The notes under the pieces: generated by a model
Database searches by the model: none
What the model saw: only the letters and a program-made list of their open reading frames with translations
Told to the model about the DNA's origin: nothing
NCBI RefSeq assembly: GCF_040869045.1
Contig: NC_090323.1
Span: forward strand, 150,618,426-150,682,425
Direction: 5' to 3'
DNA length: 64,000 bases
Source: Eurosta solidaginis
Lineage: Eukaryota > Arthropoda > Insecta > Diptera > Tephritidae
Made by a program: the position numbers and the translations under genes
Shown here: positions 45,936-56,453 of the stretch, piece after piece
Numbering within the stretch: position 1 is the stretch's first letter
Layout: each line of letters begins with the position of its first letter

Positions 45936-48807
45936 AATATTCATCTTAATCAAAATCTCAAAATTTATTACCAAAATATGTCTGGTATCAGAACAAAAGC
46001 CAATTCTATTTATGCTGCTACATCTCAATGTGATTATGGCGTCATCGTGTTGGTAGAGACATGGCTTAATGCTAATTTCTGCAGTGAGGAGTTTTTTAAT
46101 AGGAGCTTTTATTCTGTTTTTCGAAGAGACAGAGATTGTGTGGCAACGAATACTATGCGTGGAGGAGGTGTTTTGATAGCAGTAAAGTTCATTATATATG
46201 CTGCTGAAGTAACTTTAAGTAATATTGATTCCTGTATTGAACAATTGTGTGTGTCAATTTCGAATGGTGATGATTTGCTTTTCATTTGTGTTTCTTATAT
46301 TCCTCCTAATAGCTCTGATTTGTATTTTGATCATATTGATAATATTTTAAATTTAAATCTCCCCAATGATAATGCACAACTCTGTGTATTGGGTGATTTT
46401 AATTTAAATAAAATTGCGTGGTCTACTATTGCTGATGAAGATATGCTTATTCCAAGTAATGTGAATAGGTGTAGTGAAATATGCGTAATTGATGGGTTAT
46501 TTGGTATACAATTAATGCAAATTAATGGTTTTCTAAATGAGTTGAGCAGGCTTTTGGATCTTATTTTCATTAGTCCTGATTTGAAATTTCAATTGTATAA
46601 GTCTGAGGTTCCTTTATCGGTGACTGATAAACACCACATTCCACTTATATTGGAACTTGAGTTTTATAAATATCCAAATCTTTGCACTGACTCGATGCTT
46701 AAATTCGATTACTCGCGGTGTAATTTTGATCTTGTTAATGATCTAATATTAAGTGAGGATTGGCCAACCCTATTCGCAGATCGGTCTCTAACTGATTGTT
46801 TTGACATTTTTAAGAGTAAAATAAGTAGTATATCTTTCGGAAATATTCCACGTTTACCGCCAAGGGTCCATAAACTACCCTGGCATAATCGGAGCTTAAA
46901 AAATTAAAGAATCTTCGCAATAAATTTCATAAGCTTTATAAATGTTCTGGTAATTTGCAGCACAGAGTAATGTATGAGAAATACTTGACTGAGTTTAACT
47001 GTCTAAATAAATTTCTTTATAAAAATTATTTACTCGGGTTTGAAAGGAATATTAAATCTAATCCCAAGGCTTTTTGGAGTTTTGTAAATTCAAAACGTTC
47101 TTCGTCAGTTATTCCGTCCATAGTGCCTCACAATGGCATGAGTGCAAGCACCGCTAATGAAAGGGCAAATCTGTTTGCTGAATTTTTTAAGTCTAATTTT
47201 GTTGATAATTGTGTTCAGATTGATACTTCTAGTGCTGGGCAATTACCTCCTTCGCTTGATTTTGGCTCCCTAGTTTTAACTGAGGATGATATTTTCGCAG
47301 CTATAAAATACCTAAAATGCTCCAAGCAATTAGATACTCATAATATCTCTGCTTTTTTTCTCAAACAATACACGTCATCTATAGTGTATCCGCTACTTTT
47401 GTTGTTTAATTTGTCTCTTAGGTCAGGTCATTTTTTAGATGAATGGAAAGTGACTTCTGTTACTCCAGTTTTTAAGAGTGGGAGTAAGAATCTGGTTTTG
47501 AACTATCGTCCCATCTCTAAAATTACTACTATTGCTAAATTATTTGAAATAATCATTAGCTCTAAATTGTCATTTGCTATCAAGCCCTATATTTCGTATA
47601 CTCAACATGGTTTTATACCGGGCAGATCTACGGTCACTAATCTAACTGTTTTCTCTAATTTTTGTTTTCAGCCTTTGTTGAGGGCTTTCAGGTAGATACA
47701 ATCTATACTGATTTGTCAAAAGCTTTTGATAGAGTGTCTCACGACTTATTAATTAAAAAACTTGAAAATTTTGGCTTTCATTCTACTTTCTTGTCATGGG
47801 TAAAATCATATCTAATATGTAGAATTAACTATGTTGTTGTTGATGGCGTAAAATCATTTTCATATAGAGCTACCTCTGGGGTTCCTCAAGGTAGTATCCT
47901 TGGTCCTCTATTTTTTGTTATTTTCATCAACGATTGCTCAGAGTGTTTTTCCTTGTGTGAACATCTACTTTATGCCGATGATTTAAAAATTTAAAAAAAA
48001 ATAACAAGCTTCTCTGATATTCAAATTATGCAAAATGAGGTTAACAAATTCCAGGAATGGTGTGATCGAAATATGCTAATGATCAATATCGAAAAATGCT
48101 GCTCGGTCACCTTCAACAAAATTAGATTGCCACTCATAACTTCGTACTCTATTTCTGGCTCTGTCCTCAGTTCTAGTTACAAAATCAAAGACCTTGGGGT
48201 TGTTTTTGACTCGAATTTCACGTTTATTGATCACTTGAATTACATTATACCTAAAGCATATTCCTCTCTAGCTTTCATTAGACGGAATAGTTCTGAATTT
48301 AAGGATCCTTATACTAAAAAATTGCTGTTTAATACATTTGTAAGGTCCAAATTGGAATATGCTTCTATAATCTGGAATCCGTTTTATGATGTGCATTCCA
48401 ATAGACTTGAACGTATACAAAAAAAGCTTCTAAAATTTGCATTATCCAGTATTAGGTTTAATATGCTTATTCCATCTTATGTTCCGCGGTGCAGACTGAT
48501 CAGTCTGCATACTCTTGCCAGTAGGCGATTGATATCTGGTTTAGTTATTATTCGTGATGTTCTCAATGGGACTATTGAGTGTCCGTTTTTATTGCGTTGT
48601 ATTAAACTCAATGTTCCAGCCAGAAACTTACGACATCATGATTTATTTGCTATTGACCTCTGCAAAACCAGGTATGCTCAAAATGAACCAATTATCAGAC
48701 TGCTATCGGAATTTAATTTGTTATGTAGAGAAATAAAATTAGATATATTTTTAAATCGCAATGAATTTAAAGAAAAACTTTGTATGTACTATTTTCAATA
48801 TAATTAA
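45936..48807 (+). pseudogene. CR1/Kiri-like ORF2: endonuclease and reverse transcriptase
   Basis: Endonuclease (45978-46907): YYQNMSGIRTK, VETWLN (catalytic Glu), GGGVLIAV, LGDFNLN, and a final TDKHHIP where SDH is usual. The frame breaks near 46905. RT pieces are 46955-47695 (VIPSIVPHNG, NYRPISKI, QHGFIPGRST), a frame change at about 47680, then 47662-47994 (YTDLSKAFDRVSH, TSGVPQGSILGPL, and the intact catalytic box YADDLKI), a stop straight after, and 48028-48807 with the thumb and C-terminus (KDLGVVFDSN, LEYASIIWNP). The YADD box is intact. Together the pieces span a complete ORF2, which nicks DNA and primes reverse transcription. Confidence 0.85.
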
Positions 48808-48882
48808 TAACCTATGTACGTCTTAGTCTGTAAAGTTACTAAACCATAGACTTAATAAATAAATCTAAATCTAAATCTAAAT

Positions 48883-49484
48883 ATATATACTATATATACC
48901 ACCGATCTGTATGATTTTTTCAGACAACAATATATGCTATATACGTAAGCATTCGTTGAAATTTGAAGCCTCTAGCTCTTGAAATAGGGCAGTAATTACG
49001 AAAAGTTTCTTTCTGAACAATCGGTTGTGGGGGATATATACTATATATACGACCGATCTCATCAATTTTTTCAGGCAACAATACTTGCAATATACGAAAG
49101 TACATGATGAAGTTTGAAGCTTCAACCTGTTAAATTGAGTAAGATATTACAAAAATCCTCTTTTTCTGAAAAATCGGTTGTATGGAGGATATATGCTATA
49201 GTGGTCCGATCCGGCCGGTTCCGACAAATGTCTAATTGGACACCAAAATACACCCGCTCACCAAATTTTATCAAGATATCTCAAAAATTGAGGGACTAGT
49301 TTGCATACAAATAGACAGACGGACAGATGGACAGACGGACATGGCTAAATCAACTCAGCTCTTCAACCTGATTATTTCGGTATACTTAATGGTGGGTCTA
49401 TCTATTTTCCTTTGAGGACTTACAATTTTGGGTTTCGTGACGAAATTAATATACCATTTCATTTTCATGAAAGGTATAAAATTA
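48883..49484 (-). mobile_element. Helentron family C, third copy, right part
   Basis: Continues the unit interrupted by the LINE (atatatactatatataccacc), then the unit-poor end, ggaggatatatgctatagtggtcc, the gacagacggacatgg block, and the terminal inverted TTCATGAAAGGTATAAAA at about 49465-49482. It is nearly collinear with 40140-40719. Confidence 0.82.
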
Positions 49485-49790
49485 GGTAGGTACTATGTGT
49501 GAGGATGAAAAATTTCAGGTTGTTTGTGGTCTGCGTGTAAAAACTATGACTACGAATCACGTATTTCAACAATATGTAACGTAAACGTAACTATTTGATG
49601 AAATGTTATGAATGTTGAAGCGTCTAGCCGTAAAAAAGGGGAAAAAAGCCATTTGGTGAAATTTGAACATATCTAAACGATTTTTAAGATAAATATAAAA
49701 TAAACAAGTAAGGACGGGACTGTCTTCGGCTATGCCGAAGACTTCATACCTTTCATGAATGGGGCTGAACAATAATCTTATCCAGTTCGT
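49485..49790 (-). mobile_element. Helentron family C, fourth copy (short, with hairpin end)
   Basis: Begins attaggtaggtactatgtg and is internally deleted to about 300 bp. It contains taaacaagtaaggacgggac and the hairpin GTCTTCGG-ctatg-CCGAAGAC (about 49719-49739), then the ATACCTTTCATGAA word. It ends at ccagttcgta, where unrelated sequence starts at 49791. Confidence 0.78.
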
Positions 49791-51899
49791 ATTATTGACA
49801 ATTTGTCAAGTACAAAGAATAACCCAGTTTGTATACATGTAGTTTTTTATTCATGACTCTATACATGTAGTTTTGTATATGTTATTTAGCTACGTCAGCA
49901 GATCAATGTGAGTACTTTGGTTAATGCTATGCATACACGTAAGTTTGTAAGTTTGTATGCCTGTTCGCAACGTTGGAATATCGATGTGAGTATTTTAGTT
50001 AGTTCCCATAATGGGTTGTATGTAATAAGTAATTTATTAGCTGTGAACAGATAAGGGTTTCATATTCGGCATTCCATTGATGTTAGTTAACCGTCTGGGT
50101 TAGTTCAATAATTTATGTTGGAAAATATTGTAATATGATTATTACTAAAATATATTTGGAGTTCATGATACGTATTATTGCAAGTGTGTTACAGTGGGTA
50201 TGAAGCATAATGCTACATTACAGTGGGTATGACGTATAATGCTACACCATCCGCCTTAGAAAAGAGAGTGTTATATAATTGTTTTGTGGACAATTGTATA
50301 AGGCTCTTTGTCGTATTTTCAATGATTTTTATATTTTATTGTTACTTGATATTGTAGTGAAAGAGGTTGTTTGCTTTGCTTTTGATCTGCTGACCTTGAT
50401 GTTTTTATTGTTTATACTTTAATGCATATCCCTTTTTTTCAAAAATGTTTACATTTTATATATATATTTTTTTTTTTAGTTTTTGTATGCGTCCTTTTTT
50501 CAAAATTTTAAATTTTTAGATATAGAATTCTTAAATTTTACTTATTTTATTTATCTTGTTTATTTTATTATTTTATTGCCGGATTTTAAATGTGTCGACC
50601 CATCTAAAATCCGCTTGTTTTTAGAATTTATTTTTAATATTTGTATGGAAATATGAAGCAGGAAAAAAATTGTTTTCAATTGTTTAGATATAAATTATTA
50701 TTAAACAATTGAGCAAATTGGAATATTTCTTTTTAGATTCTTTCTAAGAGATATTTTAGATGGACTATTAATTATTTTTATTGTTCCTACCATTTTAATC
50801 ATGCAACCTATTTTCCTATCGAAATATTTTCCTATTAATATTTTCTAATCTATTGAGGAATTTGAAGTAAGAATATTTCTTACTACTATCCAATTCTATT
50901 TAGCGTAAAACATATTTCCTATTACTATTTCCTATTCTATTTTATCGGAGTTAAAGAAAAAAATATTTTTTTTTCCTAAAATTATGGTTTCTATAAAAGC
51001 GAGTTTTTATAGCTGAAACACCTCATACTTATATATATTTCTTAACACCTTTTCATTGTTATATTATTTTATTAGGGTTACATTAAACTTAAAATCAATA
51101 AAATTTGTATAGCTAATTATTTAGTAGCTGTAGTTGGTGGAAGAGCGAGGTAATTTATATTTGTTGTAGTAGTTTAGCTGGTTAATGGAAAAAAGGTACA
51201 GTGGATGTAAAAATTATCCTATCTTTTAATTTGTTTTTCTTATTTTTCCAGCAATTTATTTGATCTTATCTGTCATGCGATTTCTGCGGCGGCCACCAAG
51301 ACAGAATCGTTATAACATTTATGAAGAATATTTTTATTTTTATACCGGGATTGTCACACGCACAACCTCTTTGGTTAGTGCTATTGTTTTGTCTTAGAGA
51401 ACTTTGTTAACAATTATTATTTTATAAATTCGCCTACTGCAGTAAATGCTCAATTCTTAATCACCAATTTGTCTCTCAGGACAACTGTGTATTTTCTTAT
51501 AATTTTCAAGTCCTGGATTGCCGCCATTTCTTATATGCTTGGTCGAATATTGTCCTAAGTCAATAACTTCCTCAACAATCTGGTTACTTGAAAATTTTCT
51601 ACGCTACTATTTTTCTGTCTTAAGATGAAAAACGAGCGCGACTAGTCTTTTATTGTAAATAGCGCTTTAATATGTTTATATGTTCCCTTTGTGACTATTC
51701 TTCATTATTCATTGACTAATTTTGTCAAGAGCATTTAGAGGTGTTATGCAAGTTTTTGGTTTGTTGTTCGCTTTAGGCAGGGCTGCCTTTACCGTCTATT
51801 ATGATATTTTAAGATTTTCTATTTGAGATTTTATTTCAATTGTTTATTACTCTTCCTCAGTGTTGAATTTGGAAACTTGGGTATGAGACACAAAGGATA
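49791..51899. other. A/T-rich sequence, possibly an LTR-type or virus-derived remnant
   Basis: No ORF worth reporting. Left edge: ttgacaatttgtcaa, an inverted repeat. tgtatacatgtagttttt and tctatacatgtagttttg are an imperfect direct repeat at about 49834-49875. tacagtgggtatga.g.ataatgctaca is repeated at about 50191 and 50220. The rest has long T-rich tracts (50250-51100). The presence of two small ORFs to the right on the minus strand suggests that this is the untranslated 3' part of their element, but no LTR pair can be shown. Confidence 0.35.
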
Positions 51900-52172
51900 T
51901 TAGACGCGCTGTTGCACGTTATTCGTTTGCCTATATTTAAATTTCGTATAGGTTTTAAGTATAGCGGCTATCGCTATGATTAACAGCACGATAATGCATA
52001 TTAAAACCGCTAGCCAAACATCTGGAATGTTTGGAGCAGCCTTTGTTTCTTGTTCAGCTGGTGGTTCATATTTTACTATCCTGTTCTCTGATGTTTCAGA
52101 GTTTCCTTTTCCTACCTCGTAGCCAGCTATGGCTATCATAATGCCTTGGGCTATTTTTGTCCACCAAGACAT
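51900..52172 (-). CDS. Unidentified 90-aa single-pass membrane protein (ORF D)
   Basis: Starts at ATG 52172 (MSWWTKIAQ) and ends at TAA 51900. The N-terminus is amphipathic and Trp-rich (WWTKIAQGIMIAIAGYEVGKG). A Glu/Pro-rich middle follows, then a strongly hydrophobic segment at about residues 52-72 (VWLAVLICIIVLLIIAIAAI), then a basic tail (KTYTKFKYR). This is a plausible type I or tail-anchored membrane protein. I do not recognise the family. It lies 197 bp downstream of ORF C in the same strand, consistent with two genes of one element. Coding is supported by the clean membrane topology; selection is not shown. Confidence 0.45.
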   Translation of the reverse strand: MSWWTKIAQGIMIAIAGYEVGKGNSETSENRIVKYEPPAEQETKAAPNIPDVWLAVLICIIVLLIIAIAAILKTYTKFKYRQTNNVQQRV

Positions 52173-52369
52173 TTTGAAAGTTAATAAGATGATAGATATT
52201 TTGTTTTATAACTTTTTATTTTGTCAAAATTGTTACTCCAAAAAAAAAATTTTTTCTTTTTTTTTTCAAAATTTTATACTAACTTAGTGTAGTTTATAAT
52301 ATATTTGAAAATATTTTTATATATTCGTATTAAACAATATTTTTTATATACTTTTTTTTCGGATGCTAC

Positions 52370-52588
52370 TCAACATTTGGCATTGTTGGGGAACACTCTC
52401 CTCATCATACGCATTATTTCTTCCACCCTGGTAGTGGGGTTTATAATGTCCTCAATTGTGGGTTCCCTTTCCATACCTATTATCTTCCATAATTTCTTTA
52501 AACCTTCTAATTCTTTTGGTAGGTCCCTAGTGTGTCGGGTATTTTCGTCCCACCAATAGAGAGGAATGTCCGAGGAGTCTCTTTGCAT
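52370..52588 (-). CDS. Unidentified 72-aa ORF (ORF C) related to the ORF at 35930-36217
   Basis: ATG 52588 to a stop at 52370. It contains IPLYWWDENTRHTRDLPKEL, then LKKLWKIIGMEREPTIE and EEIMRMMRRVF. The centre aligns with the ORF B segment LKKWWKLIDMPREPT and its EEMWRYEV tail: LKK, W, K, I, M, REPT, P and EE are shared, in the same order and spacing. Two ORFs on opposite strands 16 kb apart share a protein-level motif while their DNA has drifted, which is evidence for a real family. No known domain is recognised. The neighbouring ORF D suggests a small virus-like gene set. Confidence 0.45.
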   Translation of the reverse strand: MQRDSSDIPLYWWDENTRHTRDLPKELEGLKKLWKIIGMEREPTIEDIINPTTRVEEIMRMMRRVFPNNAKC

Positions 52589-52599
52589 TTTTATTTGTT

Positions 52600-53120
52600 A
52601 TTAACATAGCAATTTTATTTTTAAATCTATAAAAATGTCCTATAGGCTTTCACCAAAGGAAAGGTGAAACTGTCTGAAGTTAAATGACTATTTTAAAGAA
52701 GTGTCCTAAACATTCCAATTTACTTTAACATTTAAAAAATATAAGTAAAGTTTTTTTTTTGAATTTAAGAAATTTTAATTTTCTTGCTACTTCCTTTTTC
52801 TATAAAGAAATTTTACTTTAAATTTTAACAAGGTAAATTATATATATTTTTTTTTTTTTTTAATTTGTTCAATGTTTAATACAAATGTGTTTCTAAAATT
52901 TTTTTTTTAACTAATTTTCTTTCATATCTCAATTCCTACTTAAAGAGGACAAAAAAAAATCCTAAGCAAAAACGTTCGTTTTTGCTCATTGTTTAGCATC
53001 AATAAAGGCCGCCCAATTTGTTTCTAAATTTTGTACCTACTTATATTTATATAGCTGCCAGTTTTGTTGTCGTCTCAACCGGTACTCCGTCGATTGCTAA
53101 TGTATTTCCGGTCTCAAGTT
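52600..53120. other. A/T-rich spacer, nothing supported
   Basis: Contains homopolymer A and T tracts and, near 53070-53100, a slightly G/C-richer piece (gtcgtctcaaccggtactcc). No gene or repeat is recognised. Confidence 0.5.
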
Positions 53121-53255
53121 ATTCCACCTTTTAAGCGATTATATATGTAGCCATGTATCTTGCTGTCCTAATTTATTCCACCTTTTATGCGATTATATAT
53201 GTAGCCATGTATCTTCCTGTCCTAATTTATTCCACCTTTTATGCGATTAGCCATG
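53121..53255 (+). repeat. 54 bp tandem repeat, 2.5 copies
   Basis: The word attccaccttttatgcg recurs at 53121, 53175 and 53229. The first two units continue attatatatgtagccatg, and the third is cut short after gattagccatgtatg. Confidence 0.85.
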
Positions 53256-53695
53256 TATGTATGTGTAATTATTTCAGCATTGCTTGTGGTGTATGAAAAT
53301 AATTCCTTGGTTTGAATACCATCCGAGATTTTTACCAACTGAAGAATTAGCAGGTCTTTAAACTGGTGTGCAAGAATGGTGATTGGTTTCCATCTGTTGG
53401 ACAATAGACTGGCTGTTAGCATTTTAATCGTGAAATGTGCTCTAACGGCAACGACAGCACAGTCACGGTGAGACGAGAAAGGACCTGCAAATGAGGAACA
53501 GAAAAATGACATATATCTCGATCATATTTGGGAATGTACTACAGGAATGATATGGACATTTGAAGGAAAAATTACGTGCAAATATTCGAAGGGTATATAA
53601 ACGGCGATGAAGCGGAGCATGTTTATTATGGATTGTGTATTATCCTAATTTTAAAAGTAGGGATTGTAAGGTCTACCTCTGGAATGTGCATACTG
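53256..53695. other. No supported gene
   Basis: A 96-codon minus-strand frame ending in this area (53222-53512) has no recognisable domain and partly overlaps the tandem repeat, so I do not call it. The sequence is of unknown origin and moderately A/T-rich. Confidence 0.4.
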
Positions 53696-54850
53696 TTAAT
53701 TTATTTATTTAATCAACAAACAAGGTGTTTACAGACTGTTAATATACAAAACTTCAAGTTTACATAGCTTACATAAAAACAATAGTTACTTTATGACAAG
53801 TGTCTAATAATAAGGTTCTTAAATGTAAATTTACTACAACTAAAATCAAACGCCAAGGAATAGGAATAAGCATTAAATTGAGAAAGTGTCTTCCTAAGGT
53901 GACCATTCATTGCATAAACCGTTCTAGCAACACCCATATAAAACAAATCGTTACAACGTAGGATACGATAGGGGACGTTAAAACAAATTTTCATGAGGAG
54001 GTAAGAACAGTCAATTGAGCCCGAAACGATATCAAAGACAACGCACATTGACAACCGAGTTCGCCTGTAGTCTAGTGACATAAGATTTATCAGTAAACAG
54101 CGAGAGTGATATGATGGTACAGGGTCTACAAAGTTCATCGACCGCAACGCAAAGCGCACAAAAGCTCTCTGAACAGACTCCAACTTCTTGACATAAACAG
54201 CATGAAAAGGTCTCCAAGCAAATACCGCATACTCCAACCTCGATATCACTATTATGCGTACAATAGTTTGAGAGTATAGTTAGAGTATAAGGATCTGAAA
54301 ATGATGAGCAGGAACGGCGGGTCAAAGCCAATATCGCGCACGCTTTAAAAACTAAATATCTTATGTGAGTGGTAAAGGTAAGCTTGGTACCAAAATACAC
54401 ACCCAAATCTGTAATTTTAGTTAACTTTTTTAATTGAACGTCTAAGATATAGGAACTAAACCAGAACCTTTAGCATAGTTGGTAAAATGGTACTTATCAA
54501 TATTTACTAATAGAAGATTACGGACATACTAAATTTATAAGTTTCCAAGCTCACTTTGTAAGATTAAAGAATCATCCAAACACTTAATTTCATGGTAAAC
54601 TTTTAAGTCGTCCGCATAAAGAAAAACTTACACCTTGAAAAGCAATATGATATGTCGTTAATAAATATGACATATAGTAGCGGACCAAAATCGCTGCCCT
54701 GGGGGATACCAGAAGTTGCCGCGAATAGAAAAGACGACACATTATCTACCCGAACGGCACAACTTCCGTTCTCTAAGTAAAAAGAGATCCACTTCAAAAA
54801 CTCAGAGTGAAAGCCCAAGCATTAACCTGGGTCGATTTGTATGGACGAAA
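53696..54850 (-). mobile_element. 5'-truncated CR1/Kiri-like LINE
   Basis: Minus-strand RT relic. 54818-54603 has LGFHSEFLKWISFYL and ATSGIPQGSDFGPLLY, then a frame break at the catalytic region (the YADD-equivalent is split across frames near 54615). 54406-54032 has the GVYFGTKLTFTTHI thumb segment. 54249-53791 has LEYAVFAWRPFH and the C-terminal IRHL end. The 3' end, near 53696, is an AAATAAAT-type tail. It is related to but clearly different from the LINE at 44823-48882. The 5' end is truncated just before the piggyBac-type MITE. Confidence 0.8.
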
Positions 54851-54851
54851 G

Positions 54852-55232
54852 TTAACCTATATCGCGCCATCGATTTTTCGATAGGATTTGGGCTCAGGAA
54901 AAAAAGTTCCACTACGCATACCCAAAAAATAAATTCTGAGCCTGCAAAAAAAATCGATTTTTCGACCAAAATTCTTCTAAATCTCCATAAAAGAATTTTT
55001 TTTTTTGGTTTTTTCAAAAAATTGGATTTACCAATTTTGCATTTGCCAATTGACACGAAAAACAATACATAAAAAATGATTTGGAGCCTTGAAAACGAAA
55101 AAATGCATAAAAAATCGAAAAAAATCGTTGAAATTTTGCAAGCCCAAAAATTACTTATTTTGGGTATGTGTAGTGGAACTTTTTTCCTGAGCACAAATCC
55201 TATCGAAAAATCTATGGCGCGATATAGGTTAA
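54852..55232. mobile_element. piggyBac-type MITE with ~80 bp inverted ends and TTAA sites
   Basis: Both ends read TTAACCTATATCGCGCCAT inward, on the plus strand at 54852 and inverted at 55232. The inverted arms extend through ggatttgggctcagg and gttccactacgcatacccaa (to about 54930 and from about 55150), giving imperfect arms of about 80 bp around a T/A-rich loop. TTAA duplications (54852-54855, 55229-55232) and a CCTATA terminus are piggyBac hallmarks. It has no coding capacity. It sits directly against a piggyBac transposase relic that shares the right TTAA. Confidence 0.85.
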
Positions 55233-55250
55233 CCCTAGAAGGGTACGGTT
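55229..55250 (-). promoter_or_regulatory. piggyBac terminal sequence (TTAACCCTAGAA)
   Basis: TTAACCCTAGAAGGGTACGG at 55229 starts like the classical piggyBac end (TTAACCCTAGAA). It would be the 3' terminus of the minus-strand piggyBac relic whose transposase stop lies at 55412. Its TTAA coincides with that of the MITE. Confidence 0.65.
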
Positions 55251-55411
55251 AAATTGTAGGCGCTTATAGGTACCGATGAGTAAATTTTACTTTATTATCT
55301 GATTTATTTTGTAAAGTAGTAGTTTAAAATGAAAAAAATTTAAAGGCAGGATATAATATAAGAGTAATTTTTTATTATAATATAAATAAAATAAGCAAAA
55401 ATAATACTCTA

Positions 55412-56101
55412 TTATTGACTTTTATGATTATGAATCAATACAAATTGTTTTTCAAGCACAGTAAGGGCACCGCAATTGCAATAAGTGGTGGTGTATCTAC
55501 GTTTGGTATAATACATAATACAGTACTTCCTTGGCCCCTTTTGGTTTTCTCCTGCACTATGGGCCTGTTGGCTTGTGCCTACAATATTTTGAATGGATTT
55601 TTTCAACGCCAGGTTCATGTTTGTATTAGTTGCTATGCTTTTCCTTTGAAATCCTTCCGTTAACTCCTTGTGTAGAGATAACATAAAATTAAGTCGGGAT
55701 TCTGGCTTTTGCCCACGGCTACACATGTTGTGCGCGTAAACGATGTATGCATTTATTGCAGCTATGTTCATCATATTTTGGAAAAATGCTAGAGGCCACC
55801 TTCTGGTTTTCCTACCATGGTTCATGTTTTGGCACATCTGATCAAAACTGTCAAATCCTCTTTTTATTGAGTTGTACACGTGCACTATTTCTCGTTTTGC
55901 ATTTATATCTGTAGCTTCAATAGGCAATTGTGGTTTATTTTTTTTTTTTTTTTTGTGCCAACAGTTGTTATTTTATATTTATTAAGATATTGCATAGATT
56001 TTATCCCGGGCTTGGCGACTAAATCAAAAAGAACCGTAACGGATATTTGTCAAAAAAAGGATCGAAAAAGGTTCGGTGTTAGCAACAGGCCAAATACATA
56101 A
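55412..56101 (-). pseudogene. piggyBac-type transposase relic, C-terminal part (copy A)
   Basis: 171 codons from 55927 to a stop at 55412 show YNSIKRGFDSFDQMCQNM, RKTRRWPLAFFQNMMNIAAINAYIVY and, near the end, a cysteine-rich tail (CIMYYTKRRYTTTYCNCGALTV). These correspond to the K-G-D-D region and the RRWP...N-AYI block of piggyBac transposases, with the C-terminal Zn-binding tail. Upstream (to 56101) is a LVAKPGIKSMQYLNKYKITTVGT segment, also found in copy B. A long T-run near 55930-55952 has slipped the frame. The N-terminal two thirds are missing, so no transposase is made. Confidence 0.82.
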
Positions 56102-56118
56102 AATTGGATCTCTATCAT

Positions 56119-56204
56119 AAAGTTAAAGTTCAAGTTAAAGGTAAAGTTAAAGTTAAAGTCAAAGTTAAAGTTAAAGTTAAAGTCAAAGTTAAAGTTAAAG
56201 TTTT
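56119..56204 (+). repeat. (TTAAAG)n microsatellite, short block
   Basis: About 14 imperfect hexamers of the aaagtt/aaagtc type between the piggyBac copy A end and the captured gag fragment. Confidence 0.9.
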
Positions 56205-56453
56205 TTGGTAGCGGTTTTGCAACTCAATTTGGAATATCTGTTTTCTATGCTCGCTTCCATAACGTCGTTCTACAGCAGCCATCAATGCTTCATAATTGTT
56301 CCGCTCTCTTTCGGGAATCGTCTATAGGACTTCCGCTGCTGGCCCCTTCAATGGCACGAACAGTGCAGCAACTTTATCTTCCGCATTCCAGTTGTTCACT
56401 GCTGCGGTCTTCTCAAACTGTAGCTTAAAGACCTGGAAAGGAACAGAACCGTC
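56205..56453 (-). pseudogene. Captured gypsy gag fragment
   Basis: About 249 bp whose minus strand matches the gag of the gypsy element at 57694-63015 (near 62480-62730): sequence around cgttctacagcagccatcaa and ctgtagcttaaagacctgg. It retains codons that are damaged in that copy (the GPAAE equivalent is in frame), so it was copied from another member. It is joined precisely to piggyBac copy B at 56453 without target-site duplications, which implies template switching or gene conversion. Confidence 0.85.

Larger units (their letters stand above)
44823..48882 (+). mobile_element. CR1/Kiri-like LINE, near full length, frameshifted
   Basis: About 4.06 kb on the plus strand inside a Helentron unit. 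It has an ORF1 with a PHD-like zinc finger, an ORF2 with endonuclease and reverse transcriptase, and a 3' tail of taaatc repeats (about 48858-48882). A 3' microsatellite tail rather than poly(A) and a PHD-bearing ORF1 suit the CR1/Kiri branch of the jockey superfamily. At least five frame breaks are visible. The A/T-rich flank hides the target-site duplication. Confidence 0.85.

Noticed and set aside
54716..55194. 118- and 130-codon ORFs across the MITE
   Set aside because: They span the inverted arms in both directions and lack domains. The palindromic A/T-rich sequence explains them.
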